Origin: Nocardia tenerifensis NBRC 101015
GTDB lineage: Bacteria > Actinomycetota > Actinomycetes > Mycobacteriales > Mycobacteriaceae
NCBI RefSeq assembly: GCF_000308715.1
Contig: NZ_BAGH01000010.1
Location: 1 to 64,000 of the forward strand
Reading direction: 5' to 3'
DNA length: 64,000 nucleotides
Part shown: piece by piece, positions 48,974-58,147 of the stretch
Layout of the letters: every line of letters begins with the position of its first letter
How positions within the stretch are numbered: position 1 is the stretch's first letter
The notes under the pieces: generated by a model
What the model was told of the DNA's origin: nothing
Database searches by the model: none
Seen by the model: only the letters and a program-made list of their open reading frames with translations
Translations under genes and position numbers: made by a program

Positions 48974-50398
48974 GTGAGCTCGATGGCACCGCAGGACGCG
49001 ACGATGTACTGGCTGTCGGCTCGTACGCGCAACGATCTGTTCCTGCTGTACTGCTTCACCGATACGGACTGTCCCACGGCGCAACTGCGCGATGTCGTCG
49101 CCGAGCGCAGCGCGCGGATCCCGGACCTGCGGGTCCGGGCGCGGGCAGTGCCGGGGAATCTCGACTATCCGTCGTGGGTGCGATGCGAGTTCCGCTCCGA
49201 CCAGTTCATCGAGCATGTGCTGCCGGAGCCGGACTGGGCGCATCTGCAGGCCGCGCTCGGCGAGGTGGTCGACACCGGGGTGGACGCCGCGGTGCGGCCA
49301 TGGCGGTTGCACGTCTTCCGCGGTGTCGTCGACGCGCCCGCGCAGCCGGACGCGAGCCCGGCGCTCGTCGCCGTTCTCCAGATGTCGCACGCCCTCGCCG
49401 ATGGCCGGCGCGCCGCCGAGATCGCGCGTGCGTTGTTCGAGACGGAACCAGCGGTCGATGGCGCCGCGAATTCGAGCGCTCGCGGCGCACCAGCCACAAG
49501 TCGGTTCGCCACCGCGAAAAGAGTTGGGATTTCCTCGACGTCCGCGTTGCGCCGCTCCGTCCCGGCAAGTCTTGCGCTCTCACTTCCTCGAATGCCGATT
49601 CAGGTCGCCCGCACAGCATTCCGAGGCTACAAGGCCTTCCGTGCTCAGCAGGAACTGGCCGAGCTCACCGCGAAAGGCGAATTACCGCCGCCCGGCCCCG
49701 GTTTTCCGCCCAGCCTGATCAATCACGAGTGCGCCGAACCGAATTCAGCACACCTGATCCGAATGCTCGTGTGCCACGCCGATGCATTGCGCCTTCCCGG
49801 ACGCACGGTGACCGTGGTCGTCCTGACCGCCGTTTCGATCGCGCTTCCGCGCTACCTCGAACAACGTGGCGAACCGGTGGAGCGGCTCGGCGCACAAGTG
49901 CCCATGGCACTGTCGGCGACCGCAATGCCCAACGCGCGCAACAACTACCGCAGCCTGAGCATCGATCTCTTCATCGACGAACCCGACCTGTGCACCCGAG
50001 CGGACAAGATCACCGCGGACATGACCGCTCGCCGAACCCGCGCCCTGCACCCCTTGCTCGCGGCCCAAGACCGCGTCACGTCCGTCGTCCCCGCCCCGCT
50101 GCTCCGCCGCGACATCGACCGGTACCCACTCGATACGGTCCCCGGGTCCATCGCCGGTCACACCGTCGTCTCCAGCGTCCACCGCGGCCCGGCGAACCTG
50201 TCCTTCGGCGGCGGCCTGGTCCGCTACACCGCCGGTTTCCCAGCGATCGGCTCGGTGATGCGACTGACTCACGGCGTGCACGGACTCGGCGACACCGTCA
50301 CGATCTCGCTCCACGCCGACAGCGCGACGGTGCCGGACATCGACGCCTACGCCGCATTGCTGCGCGCCGCACTGGACGAGGTTCGAGGCCTGAAATGA
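48974..50398 (+). CDS. WS/DGAT-like O-acyltransferase with altered active-site motif
   Basis: 474 residues from GTG 48974. The two-domain acyltransferase fold of wax ester synthase/diacylglycerol acyltransferases is seen in LVAVLQMSHALADGRRAAEIARALF and the C-terminal NNYRSLSIDLFIDE and LSFGGGLVRYTAGFP. The usual HHxxxDG is SHxxxDG here (Ser138-His139-Ala-Leu-Ala-Asp143-Gly), so the second, catalytic His and the Asp are kept. It would use acyl-CoA with an alcohol or diacylglycerol; activity is likely but unproven. Confidence 0.78.
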   Translation: MSSMAPQDATMYWLSARTRNDLFLLYCFTDTDCPTAQLRDVVAERSARIPDLRVRARAVPGNLDYPSWVRCEFRSDQFIEHVLPEPDWAHLQAALGEVVDTGVDAAVRPWRLHVFRGVVDAPAQPDASPALVAVLQMSHALADGRRAAEIARALFETEPAVDGAANSSARGAPATSRFATAKRVGISSTSALRRSVPASLALSLPRMPIQVARTAFRGYKAFRAQQELAELTAKGELPPPGPGFPPSLINHECAEPNSAHLIRMLVCHADALRLPGRTVTVVVLTAVSIALPRYLEQRGEPVERLGAQVPMALSATAMPNARNNYRSLSIDLFIDEPDLCTRADKITADMTARRTRALHPLLAAQDRVTSVVPAPLLRRDIDRYPLDTVPGSIAGHTVVSSVHRGPANLSFGGGLVRYTAGFPAIGSVMRLTHGVHGLGDTVTISLHADSATVPDIDAYAALLRAALDEVRGLK

Positions 50399-50420
50399 TT
50401 GTTCCGCAACGACATTCGAT

Positions 50421-51056
50421 CTAACCGTCGGCAGGCTTGTGCCACACCAACGCATACCGCCAGTAGACGAGCCGCCGCACCCGTGCCCCTGGCAGTACCT
50501 CGGCCGCCTGCCGCCGCACTTGACGTGTCGTCAACGGCGGATCGAGAACCACCGGCATGACGTCGTGGGTCGGCGCTACGGCATACCAATCACCGCGCCC
50601 GAATTTCCGCAGCACGGCGAAGGCGAGCCCGAGCACCCGGTGACCGGCCGCCGCCAAGATCTCGACCGGCAGTTCGCGGGGGAGGTCCGCGCGCGGCAGC
50701 GCGACGACGGCCAGCACCCCGCCGGGCCGCAGCGCGTCGGCCAGCACCGGCAGCGCCCGGTCGAGCGGCATGTGGTGCAGCGTGCTGATCGACACGATCG
50801 CATCGTAGGAGTTCGCGGGCAGCGGTTGCTCGAGCACGTCCCCGAGGACACAGGTGACATTGCCGGGCGTCGCCTGCTTCGCGGCCTCGATCATCACCGG
50901 CGACCGATCGATGGCGTCGACCCGGTCGGCGCGGCGCGCCAACTCGACCGCGAATTCACCGGCCCCGCAGCCGACGTCGAGCACCCGTCCGCACGGGTCA
51001 GGCAGTCGGCGAAGAAGAAACCGATGGTAGAAGCTGTTGTGACTCCATTGCGGCAT
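50421..51056 (-). CDS. Class I SAM-dependent methyltransferase
   Basis: 211 residues. Motif I VLDVGCGAGEFAVELA, the acidic loop DAIDRSPVMIEAA, GDVLEQPLP and SISTLHHMPLDRAL are those of the Methyltransf_11 type. Substrate unknown. It converges with the acyltransferase gene 23 nt away. Confidence 0.9.
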   Translation of the reverse strand: MPQWSHNSFYHRFLLRRLPDPCGRVLDVGCGAGEFAVELARRADRVDAIDRSPVMIEAAKQATPGNVTCVLGDVLEQPLPANSYDAIVSISTLHHMPLDRALPVLADALRPGGVLAVVALPRADLPRELPVEILAAAGHRVLGLAFAVLRKFGRGDWYAVAPTHDVMPVVLDPPLTTRQVRRQAAEVLPGARVRRLVYWRYALVWHKPADG

Positions 51057-51128
51057 GGCCGCCAGGGTAGGCGGACCGACTCCCCGCGGCGCGCCGGAGT
51101 GCGCACGCCGCGTTCACCTTTCGCGTGC

Positions 51129-51740
51129 TCAATCCCAGGAGCTGGTTTGATAGGCGGCCATGACCAGCGCGGTGGCCGGGGCCGCGACGCACTGGGCTTC
51201 GGCGACACACAGCTGCACCGGGCCGAACGCCTCGTCCCGCGCGGCGGTCATGTCGCCCAGGCTGGCCCGGATCAACAGCTCGACCTGCGCGCCGGTCGGG
51301 GCATCGTGCTCGACGAACAAGCCGGCGCCGGAGCCGTCCTCGCGCTGCACCCACCCCAGGCCCGCGGCGACATGCTCGCCCGGGGTCTTGGCGGTTCTCG
51401 AGGAGTAGACGCAGTAGAGGCGGTCACCCCAGGCGAGCTGCCGGCGAATCCGGTCCGTCCGCGCCACCTCGGCGCCGGACGGAATCGACGAGGACAGGTG
51501 AATCAGGTTCATATTGGCCACGCCGACCGCCCGCAGCGCGGCGTCGAAGGATGCCAGTGCCGTCGGCCCGACCCCGTGGCCGCCGGCCACATCGATCCGC
51601 AGGCCGACCGTGGAATCCGAAGGGGCAGCGCCTGCCGAGCCCGTGCCGAATCGGCTCGAGACCCCCACCGCGACCGACCCGACGGCCAACGCGGTCAACA
51701 ACGATCGCCGGGCGAGCGCCGGCGAACCGTATTCGTGCAC
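51129..51740 (-). CDS. Pyruvoyl-dependent arginine decarboxylase with Tat-like leader
   Basis: 203 residues from GTG 51740, preceded by GGGGAGA. The core is the PvlArgDC fold: ALRAVGVANMNLIHLSSSIPSGAEV, where a Ser-Ser bond (about Ser83/Ser84) is cleaved to make the pyruvoyl group, and AGLFVEHDAPTG with Glu144 at the place of the catalytic Glu. It would convert arginine to agmatine. Unusually, the first 40 residues contain ARRSLLTALAVGSVAVG and then AGAAPS, which looks like a twin-arginine export signal with a cleavage site. If so, the enzyme acts outside the membrane. No polyamine genes are adjacent. Confidence 0.8.
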   Translation of the reverse strand: MHEYGSPALARRSLLTALAVGSVAVGVSSRFGTGSAGAAPSDSTVGLRIDVAGGHGVGPTALASFDAALRAVGVANMNLIHLSSSIPSGAEVARTDRIRRQLAWGDRLYCVYSSRTAKTPGEHVAAGLGWVQREDGSGAGLFVEHDAPTGAQVELLIRASLGDMTAARDEAFGPVQLCVAEAQCVAAPATALVMAAYQTSSWD

Positions 51741-51949
51741 TGTCTCTCCCCATCCGTCGATGACCGCCCCTGCACAACCGGGCGCAGAAGTGTGGCCGCG
51801 GGCCTGCGTATCGCGAGAGCGGCCCGCGCTGGTATGAGAACCAGTCGGCACAGTAGACCGAGCCCCGCCGGACTCATAGCATCCGCGCATACGACGGCGA
51901 TTCGGTGCGGCCCGGCTATTCCGCTCTGCCGCAGGGCTTCCGAGTGTCG

Positions 51950-52432
51950 CTACTCGAGCGCCACCGTCGCCGTGACCGTGTCACCGTCGACCGTCGAGTT
52001 CGCCGCCCCGAGCAGCCTGCGCGCCGCCGTGTTGCCGACCGTGGTCACCGCGACGATCCGCCGCGCGCCGATCTCCGCCGCGATCGCACGCAGCCGCTCG
52101 GCGACGACGCCGCCCACGCCGCGCCCACGATCGGAGCGGCCGATCCACACCCCCGCCTCGAGGCCGGCCTCGCCCGGCTGCAACCGCGCGGCGCCCACGA
52201 CCCGGCCGCCGACCGTGATCACATAGGTGTACTCGACCGGCTGATCCGCCAGTGCTCGCCCGCGATGGAATTCGAGAAATGCCCGGCGGCGCTCAGCATT
52301 CCAGCCGGGCGCACCGGCTATCGGAGGCATCACCTCCAGCGGGTGCGCCTCGGCGACCGCCGCGTCGAGCAGCAGCGCGAGGTTGCCCTCCGTGAGGGGT
52401 TCCAGACCGACCGTATCGGTATTCCGGTGCAC
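51950..52432 (-). CDS. GNAT family N-acetyltransferase
   Basis: 160 residues from GTG 52432. VGLEPLTEGNLALLLDA opens the fold; the acetyl-CoA-binding loop is IGRSDRGRGVGGVVAERL, followed by VTTVGNTAARRLLGAANS. It resembles RimJ/RimL-type acetyltransferases acting on protein N-termini or small amines. It is divergent from the first kinase gene. Confidence 0.85.
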   Translation of the reverse strand: MHRNTDTVGLEPLTEGNLALLLDAAVAEAHPLEVMPPIAGAPGWNAERRRAFLEFHRGRALADQPVEYTYVITVGGRVVGAARLQPGEAGLEAGVWIGRSDRGRGVGGVVAERLRAIAAEIGARRIVAVTTVGNTAARRLLGAANSTVDGDTVTATVALE

Positions 52433-52633
52433 GGCTCGAGCTTCCCGGAATAGTGTGCCCTGGTCAACGGAGTTTTCGAGGCAGCACAACGAGCTTCGGC
52501 CAGCGGACTCAGGGGCATCGGGACGGTAATCGCGCAGGTTACGATGGCGCGAGTGCACGACCGGGTCAGCTGTGACGACGTGCCTGCGGGGGAGCGAGCC
52601 GATTCAGCCGGTCTCGACGCCGGAGAGGACGGA

Positions 52634-54925
52634 ATGCTGCGCGCTGGTGAGGTTTTCGCCGGGTTCGTGATCGAACGCCAGCTGGGTAGCGGTGGCATGG
52701 GGTCGGTGTATCTCGCGCGCCACCCGCGGCTGCCGCGGCGGATCGCGTTGAAGCTGCTCAGTCCGGACCTGCACGCCAACGACGAGATGCGCGCGCGGTT
52801 CGAGCGGGAGGCGGAACTGGTCGCGCGGCTGGACCATCCGAATATCGTCGCGGTGTACGACCGCGGCGTCGACGAGGGCGTCCGCTGGATCTCGATGCAG
52901 TACGTCGACGGTATCGACGCCGGGGCGCTCGATCTCGCCACGCTGGAGCGGGCACGTGCGGTGGAGATCGTCGCCGAGACGGCGAAGGCGCTCGACTACG
53001 CGCACGCCGTCGGCGTCGTGCACCGCGACGTGAAACCCGCCAACATCCTGCTGGCCCGCGCGACGGCGGGCCAGGACGAGCGCGTTCTGCTGACGGACTT
53101 CGGCATCGCCCGCCTCCGCGACGATGCCCATCAGCTCACCCGCACCGGCACGTTCGCCGCGACGCTGGCCTACGCGTCGCCCGAACAGCTGTCCGCAAGC
53201 CCGGTCGATCACCGCGCCGACCAATATGCCTTGGCCTGCACCCTTTTCTGGCTCCTCACCGGCACGGCGCCGTTCACCGGGGACAACCCCGCCGCCATGA
53301 TCGCCGGACACCTGCAACACCCACCGCCGCCGATCAGCGGCCGCCGCGCCGACCTGCCCTCCGCCCTCGACGACGTACTGGCGACAGCCCTCGCCAAGCG
53401 GCCCGGCGACCGCTTCGACTCCTGCTCGCGATTCGCCACCGCGGTCCGCGAAGCATTGACCGGCCCGCCAGGCGCAGCGGCAATCCGCCCCGCCGCACCC
53501 ACCGTGCCGCAGACCTGGGTGCCACCGAGTGACGTTGCGGGAGCCGGGGTTCCACGCGAGCAGACGACCCGCACCACCGCGACGGACGGTCGGACGTTGT
53601 GGGAGGAGCCGGGCGGTCGCGCGTCCTGGACGGAACCGAACCAGGCGGAGTCAGGGAAGTCGCGGCCTGCCCAGCGGGGTCCGCGGAACATAGGGATTGC
53701 GGGTGCGGCGCTGCTTGTGGTGTCCGCCATCGTTATCGGCGTTGTCTGGGCGAACACGGATTCCTCGTCGGATAACACGGCGTCGCGCGGTGGGCAGGGC
53801 ACTCCGCAGGCAATCGAATGGTCGGGCGCCCTGGCTCCCGGCACGGCCGGAGCACCGCGCGCCCTGGAGGCGTTGACGCAGATCGACCAGCAGGGCAAGG
53901 AAGTGGCGAAGCCCAGCGCGGCGATCACGCCGGCGGGCGATGGACATGCGACGTGCGCGCCGGTGGCCATCGCCACGACAGCGGGCACGCCGCACAGCGT
54001 TTACGGCGGGATGAAACTGGCGGTCGACCAGTTCAGCGAAGCGAACCCGGACTGCCACGTCAAGCTGCGCGTATTCGACCTCGGGGGTGCCGAACCGGCC
54101 GCCGACGTAGCCGCGCGGATCGTGCGCGATCCGTCGATCGCCGCGCTGATCGGCCCGGTGTTCTCCACCGAAATTCAGCGGGTGGGAGAGATTTTCGACG
54201 ACGCGGGACTGCCGTTCCTCACCCCGTCGGCCACCGACCCCGCACTGTCCACCAACGGGTGGCACTCCTTCTTCCGCGGCCTGGCCGCCGACGACGCGCA
54301 GGGGACCGCCTTGGCGAAGTACCTGGTCAACACCGCGCATTTCCGCAAGATCTGCGTCATCCAGGACCGGTCCGGCTATGGGAGAAGCCTGTCCGGAAGC
54401 GCCGTCTCCAGCCTCGGCTCCGCCGCCGACCCGTCCTGCGCCGTCGAGATCGGCAGGGGTGAACGCGATTTCGCCTCGGTCACCGCGGCCATCGCCGCCG
54501 CCGCCCCGGACGCCGTCTTCTACTCCGGCTTCGCCGAAGAGGCCGCCGCGCTGCTGCCACAGCTGCGACGAGCGAGCGTCACCGCACCCTTCATCTCCGC
54601 CGAAAGCACCGTAACCCCGGATTTCCTTGCCCAGGCCGGTGATTCGGCCAGCGGCGCGATCGTGTCCTGCTCCTGTGCCCCGGTGGTGACACGGTTCGCC
54701 GCCGACTACCAGGCCCTGAACGGCCGGCCGCCCGGCCCGAGTTCCGTCGAAGCCTACGACCTGACCACCATCCTGCTGAAGGGCATAACCTCCGCCCACG
54801 CGAACCGCACCGCCCTCGCCGACTACCTGCGCGCCTATCAAGGCCCCGGCCTCGCCCGTGACTACCAGTGGTCCGCCACCGGCGACCTGGCAACGCCCCG
54901 AACCTGGCTCTACAAGGTCGACTGA
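52634..54925 (+). CDS. Receptor Ser/Thr protein kinase with periplasmic-binding-protein sensor, copy 1
   Basis: 763 residues from ATG 52634, after GGAGAGGACGGA; an earlier in-frame ATG at 52544 gives an N-terminus not found in the paralogue. Kinase domain (about 8-275): glycine loop LGSGGMGSVY, Lys40, catalytic loop HRDVKPAN (Asp132), DFG (Asp155) and YASPEQL. A Pro/Thr-rich linker and one membrane helix (about 352-373) precede an extracellular type 1 periplasmic-binding domain (about 400-763: GGMKLAVDQFSEANPDC, ALIGPVFSTEIQ, DAVFYSGFAEEAAALL, VEAYDLTTILL) like branched-chain amino acid receptors. It should sense an external small molecule and signal by phosphorylation. Confidence 0.92.
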   Translation: MLRAGEVFAGFVIERQLGSGGMGSVYLARHPRLPRRIALKLLSPDLHANDEMRARFEREAELVARLDHPNIVAVYDRGVDEGVRWISMQYVDGIDAGALDLATLERARAVEIVAETAKALDYAHAVGVVHRDVKPANILLARATAGQDERVLLTDFGIARLRDDAHQLTRTGTFAATLAYASPEQLSASPVDHRADQYALACTLFWLLTGTAPFTGDNPAAMIAGHLQHPPPPISGRRADLPSALDDVLATALAKRPGDRFDSCSRFATAVREALTGPPGAAAIRPAAPTVPQTWVPPSDVAGAGVPREQTTRTTATDGRTLWEEPGGRASWTEPNQAESGKSRPAQRGPRNIGIAGAALLVVSAIVIGVVWANTDSSSDNTASRGGQGTPQAIEWSGALAPGTAGAPRALEALTQIDQQGKEVAKPSAAITPAGDGHATCAPVAIATTAGTPHSVYGGMKLAVDQFSEANPDCHVKLRVFDLGGAEPAADVAARIVRDPSIAALIGPVFSTEIQRVGEIFDDAGLPFLTPSATDPALSTNGWHSFFRGLAADDAQGTALAKYLVNTAHFRKICVIQDRSGYGRSLSGSAVSSLGSAADPSCAVEIGRGERDFASVTAAIAAAAPDAVFYSGFAEEAAALLPQLRRASVTAPFISAESTVTPDFLAQAGDSASGAIVSCSCAPVVTRFAADYQALNGRPPGPSSVEAYDLTTILLKGITSAHANRTALADYLRAYQGPGLARDYQWSATGDLATPRTWLYKVD

Positions 54926-55137
54926 TCCTGCGCGGCTTGCCGCATGCCTAGGACCGCATCGTTCGAACAGCTTCCGGGCCTTCGAGACATCCGACGACGA
55001 GCTTTCGAGCGCCCACATCCATTCCATCGTGAGGTTTGCCTGACAGTCAGGGCAAGTAGCGGCCCATACCCGATTCCACTGCTGCTCGGAGGGTTTCGCA
55101 CCGCGTCGCAGTCACCGCACCGACGACCATGCCGCAT
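54926..55137 (-). pseudogene. Possible frameshifted zinc-ribbon gene
   Basis: Reading from ATG 55137 gives MRHGRRCGDCDAVRNPP, then the frame loses sense. One frame over, the sequence continues as EQQWNRVWAATCPDC and ANLTMEWMWALESS. Joined, this is a short protein with two CxxC pairs typical of a zinc ribbon. The shift lies near 55080-55090. No clear stop is visible in the second frame before the kinase gene. A sequencing error is equally possible. Low confidence. Confidence 0.3.
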
Positions 55138-55426
55138 CGAGAGAGACTTTCTCGCAATGCTGCTACCGTGAGTGGGCCGTCAGGTTGTGGGCGGTTGCGG
55201 GGACTTGGCGGGCTGATTCGGCTTCTCTACACCGTAATCGCCTGGCCTGCACGGACTGTGAGGTGGACACGGTGAATCAGCGGTTGCCACACAGTATTCC
55301 GGTCCTCGGCGTGCACTCGTTAGCAGTGGTCATTTATGGTCGGTTGGCATCCGGTACACCTCCGACCTTTCCCCAGGCACGTGGCCGAGACACGTGCCCG
55401 CGCAACCACCGTCTGGAGTCACGTCT
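54926..55426 (+). other. 501-bp intergenic region before the P450 pair
   Basis: No intact gene is seen. The left part holds the possible broken zinc-ribbon gene. The right part (55140-55426) has short shadow frames only and should contain the promoter for the two P450 genes. Confidence 0.4.
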
Positions 55427-56695
55427 TTGACCACGTCACCGTTCACCACGTCCGATCCCGCCGTGGCCGGCGTCTGCCCCGTGCAGCACGGGTCGCCCAT
55501 CGATACCGATGGCCCGCGGGTGCGCCTGCACACGCCGGAGTTCGCGGCCGATCCGCATCGCGCCTACGCCGACATGCGCCGCCGGTACGGCTCGCTGGCG
55601 CCGATCGAGCTGGCCCCGGACGTGCCCGCCACCTTGGTCGTCGGCTATCAGACCGCGCTGCGAATCCTCAACGACCCGGAGCATTTTCCGGCCGATCCGC
55701 GGACGTGGCAGCAGAGCATCCCCGACGACTCGCCCATCAAACCGATGATGGAGTGGTACCCGAACGCGCTGCGCAACAGCGGCGCCGCGCACGCGCGCTA
55801 CCGTCAGGCCTACACCTACGCCATCGACGGAATCGACCTGCACGCCCTGCACGCCACCGTCGAGCGGATCGCCATCCCGCTGATCAACGGGTTCTGCCAG
55901 ACCGGCTCGGCCGACCTGGTGACCCAGTACGCGTTCCCGCTCGTCTTCGAGGTGCTCAACCAGATGGTCGGCTGCTCGGCGGAGCTCGGCCAGCGGGTCG
56001 CGACGGGCATGGCCGCGCTCTTCGACACCGTGAACGCCGCGCAGGGCATGCAGATGCTGAGCGAGGCGCTGCTGGAGCTGATCGGCCTGCGGCGCGCGGA
56101 GCCGGGCGACGACGTAACCTCCCGGCTGGCACATCACCCCGCCGAACTCGACGACACCGAGATGCTGTGCCAGCTCATCAGTTTCTACGGCGCGGGCATC
56201 GAGCCGCAGCAGAACCTGATCATCAACACGCTGCTGCTCATGGTCACCGACGACCGCTTCGGCGGCGACGTGCTCGGCGGCAGCCTGTCCACCCGCGACG
56301 CCCTGGACGAGGTGCTGTTCAACGACCCGCCGATGGCGAACTTCTGCACCTCCTACCCGAGGCAGCCGATCCTGATCGACAACAACTGGCTGCCCGCGCA
56401 CCAGCCCGTGCTGATCAGCCTCGCGGGCTGCAACAACGACCCCGAGATCCGCGGCGGTGACCGCACCGGCAACCGCTCGCACCTGGCGTGGGCGGCCGGG
56501 CCGCACGCCTGCCCGGCCAAGTCGGTCGCCTACCTGATCGTGCAGGACGCCATCGATCAGCTGCTCGACGCGCTGCCCGAGATGGAACTCGCGGTGCCCG
56601 TGGACGAATTGGACTGGCGGCCAGGGCCTTTCCACCGCGCGGTCGCGGCGCTGCCGGTCGTCTTCCCCAAGTCCCCTCCGTTGAACATGATGTAA
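55427..56695 (+). CDS. CYP157-like cytochrome P450 lacking the ExxR arginine
   Basis: 422 residues. TTG 55427 (TTSPFTTSDPAVAGVCPVQHG) is chosen because GGAG lies 8 nt upstream; GTG 55394 would add 11 residues. The heme motif WAAGPHACPAKS has the thiolate Cys362, and the C-terminus (ELDWRPGPFHRAVAALPV) is that of Streptomyces CYP157 proteins. The K-helix reads EVLF (295-298), not ExxR. The I-helix reads AGIEP (256-260), without the oxygen-activating Thr. It may have an unusual chemistry or a non-catalytic role. Coupled to the next P450, 10 nt downstream. Confidence 0.88.
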   Translation: MTTSPFTTSDPAVAGVCPVQHGSPIDTDGPRVRLHTPEFAADPHRAYADMRRRYGSLAPIELAPDVPATLVVGYQTALRILNDPEHFPADPRTWQQSIPDDSPIKPMMEWYPNALRNSGAAHARYRQAYTYAIDGIDLHALHATVERIAIPLINGFCQTGSADLVTQYAFPLVFEVLNQMVGCSAELGQRVATGMAALFDTVNAAQGMQMLSEALLELIGLRRAEPGDDVTSRLAHHPAELDDTEMLCQLISFYGAGIEPQQNLIINTLLLMVTDDRFGGDVLGGSLSTRDALDEVLFNDPPMANFCTSYPRQPILIDNNWLPAHQPVLISLAGCNNDPEIRGGDRTGNRSHLAWAAGPHACPAKSVAYLIVQDAIDQLLDALPEMELAVPVDELDWRPGPFHRAVAALPVVFPKSPPLNMM

Positions 56696-56705
56696 GGAGC
56701 GTCCG

Positions 56706-57926
56706 ATGGAGCATGAACCGATAGTTCTGGACACGACCGGAGCCGATATCCAGGGCGAGTCCGCGCGCATCCGCGCGCGGGGGCCCGTCGCGGTGGTGGA
56801 GTTACCCGGCGGCGTGCCCGCGTGGTCGGCGACCGACGCCGCCGTGCTCAAGAGCCTGCTCGCGGATCCGCGCGTGTCCAAAGACCCTCGGCAGCACTGG
56901 ACCTCGTTCATCAACGGCGAGATCACCGAGGCGTGGCCTTTGCTGCCCTGGGTCGCGGTGGACAACATGTTCACCGCCTACGGCGCGGACCATCGGCGGC
57001 TGCGCAAACTGGTCTCGCCCGCGTTCACCCACCGCCGCACCGCGGCGCTGCGCCCGCGGATCGAGGAGATCACCGAGAACCTGCTGAACGCGCTGGCGGC
57101 CACCCTGCCGGGCGAATCGGTGGATCTGCGCGCGGGTTTCGCCTACCCGGTGCCGATCCAGGTGATCACCGAGATGATGGGCGTGCCGGAGCATCTCGGC
57201 GCGAGCCTGCACAAATGTGTCGACGGGTTCTTCGACACCTCGTTCACTCCCGAGCAGGCCCAGGCCAACTATCTCGAGATGTACCGGCTCATCAGCGAAC
57301 TCGTCGCCTACCGGCGCGAGACCCCCGGCGACGACGTCACGAGCGTCCTGATCGCCACCCGCGACGAGGACGGCTCGCAACTGGTCGAGAAGGAGCTCGT
57401 CGACACCCTCATGCTGGTCATCAACGCGGGCCACGAGACCACGGTCAACCTGCTCGATCAGGCGATCGTCGCGCTGTTGACCCATCCGGAGCAGCGCGCG
57501 GACGTGGTCGAGGGGCGGGTGCCCTGGTCGGACGTGGTGGAGGAGACGCTGCGCTACGAGGCGCCGGTAGCGCACCTGCCGCTGCGCTACGCCGTCGACG
57601 ACATCGACGTCGGCGACATCCGGATTCCCAAGGGGGACGCCATTCTCGCCTCCTACGCGGGCGCCGGACGCGACCCGAAGCTGCACGGCCCGACGGCCGA
57701 CCAGTTCGACGTCCACCGCACCAACAAGGACCACCTGTCCTTCGGCCACGGCGCGCACCACTGCATCGGCGCCCCGCTGGCCCGCCTCGAGGCGACCATC
57801 GCGCTGCCCGCCCTCTTCGCCCGCTTCCCCGGCCTCCGGCTGGCGGTCGACCCGTCGGAGTTGCAGCCGGTAGGCAGTTTCGTCTCCAACGGCCACCGCC
57901 AGCTCCCGGTGTTCCTGGGGGAGTAG
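56706..57926 (+). CDS. CYP154-like cytochrome P450
   Basis: 406 residues, ribosome site AAGGAG before the ATG. The N-terminus EPIVLDTTGADIQGESARIRARGPV is characteristic of the CYP154 family. Catalytic features are all normal: I-helix AGHETT (241-246), ExxR as Glu280-Thr-Leu-Arg283, and heme motif FGHGAHHCIGA with Cys353. It forms an operon with the CYP157-like gene, as in Streptomyces conservon loci, but no conservon genes (histidine kinase, roadblock, DUF742, small GTPase) are present. Substrate unknown. Confidence 0.92.
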   Translation: MEHEPIVLDTTGADIQGESARIRARGPVAVVELPGGVPAWSATDAAVLKSLLADPRVSKDPRQHWTSFINGEITEAWPLLPWVAVDNMFTAYGADHRRLRKLVSPAFTHRRTAALRPRIEEITENLLNALAATLPGESVDLRAGFAYPVPIQVITEMMGVPEHLGASLHKCVDGFFDTSFTPEQAQANYLEMYRLISELVAYRRETPGDDVTSVLIATRDEDGSQLVEKELVDTLMLVINAGHETTVNLLDQAIVALLTHPEQRADVVEGRVPWSDVVEETLRYEAPVAHLPLRYAVDDIDVGDIRIPKGDAILASYAGAGRDPKLHGPTADQFDVHRTNKDHLSFGHGAHHCIGAPLARLEATIALPALFARFPGLRLAVDPSELQPVGSFVSNGHRQLPVFLGE

Positions 57927-58147
57927 GGGATTCACGTGGGGTGTCGTCCGTCGGCACCCCACGCACTGGGTAGCGGCCGGGCAAGCGGTCCGCGCCACAG
58001 ATTATTCAGTGCACCAACATATCCCGAAGCTAGGATGAGTTCGGCGGGCGAGATCGTTCCGAGGGGACGGCGGCTCGTCGGTGCTACCCGCGGTGAATTG
58101 GGTCGAGCGCTGGCCGGTTCGGCGGACTCTAGGTCTCAGGGGGCTCG

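Noticed and set aside
53651..55027. Minus-strand frame of 458 codons opposite the first kinase
   Set aside because: Only its first few dozen codons, outside the kinase gene, look meaningful (used for the zinc-ribbon remark). The rest is an antisense shadow.
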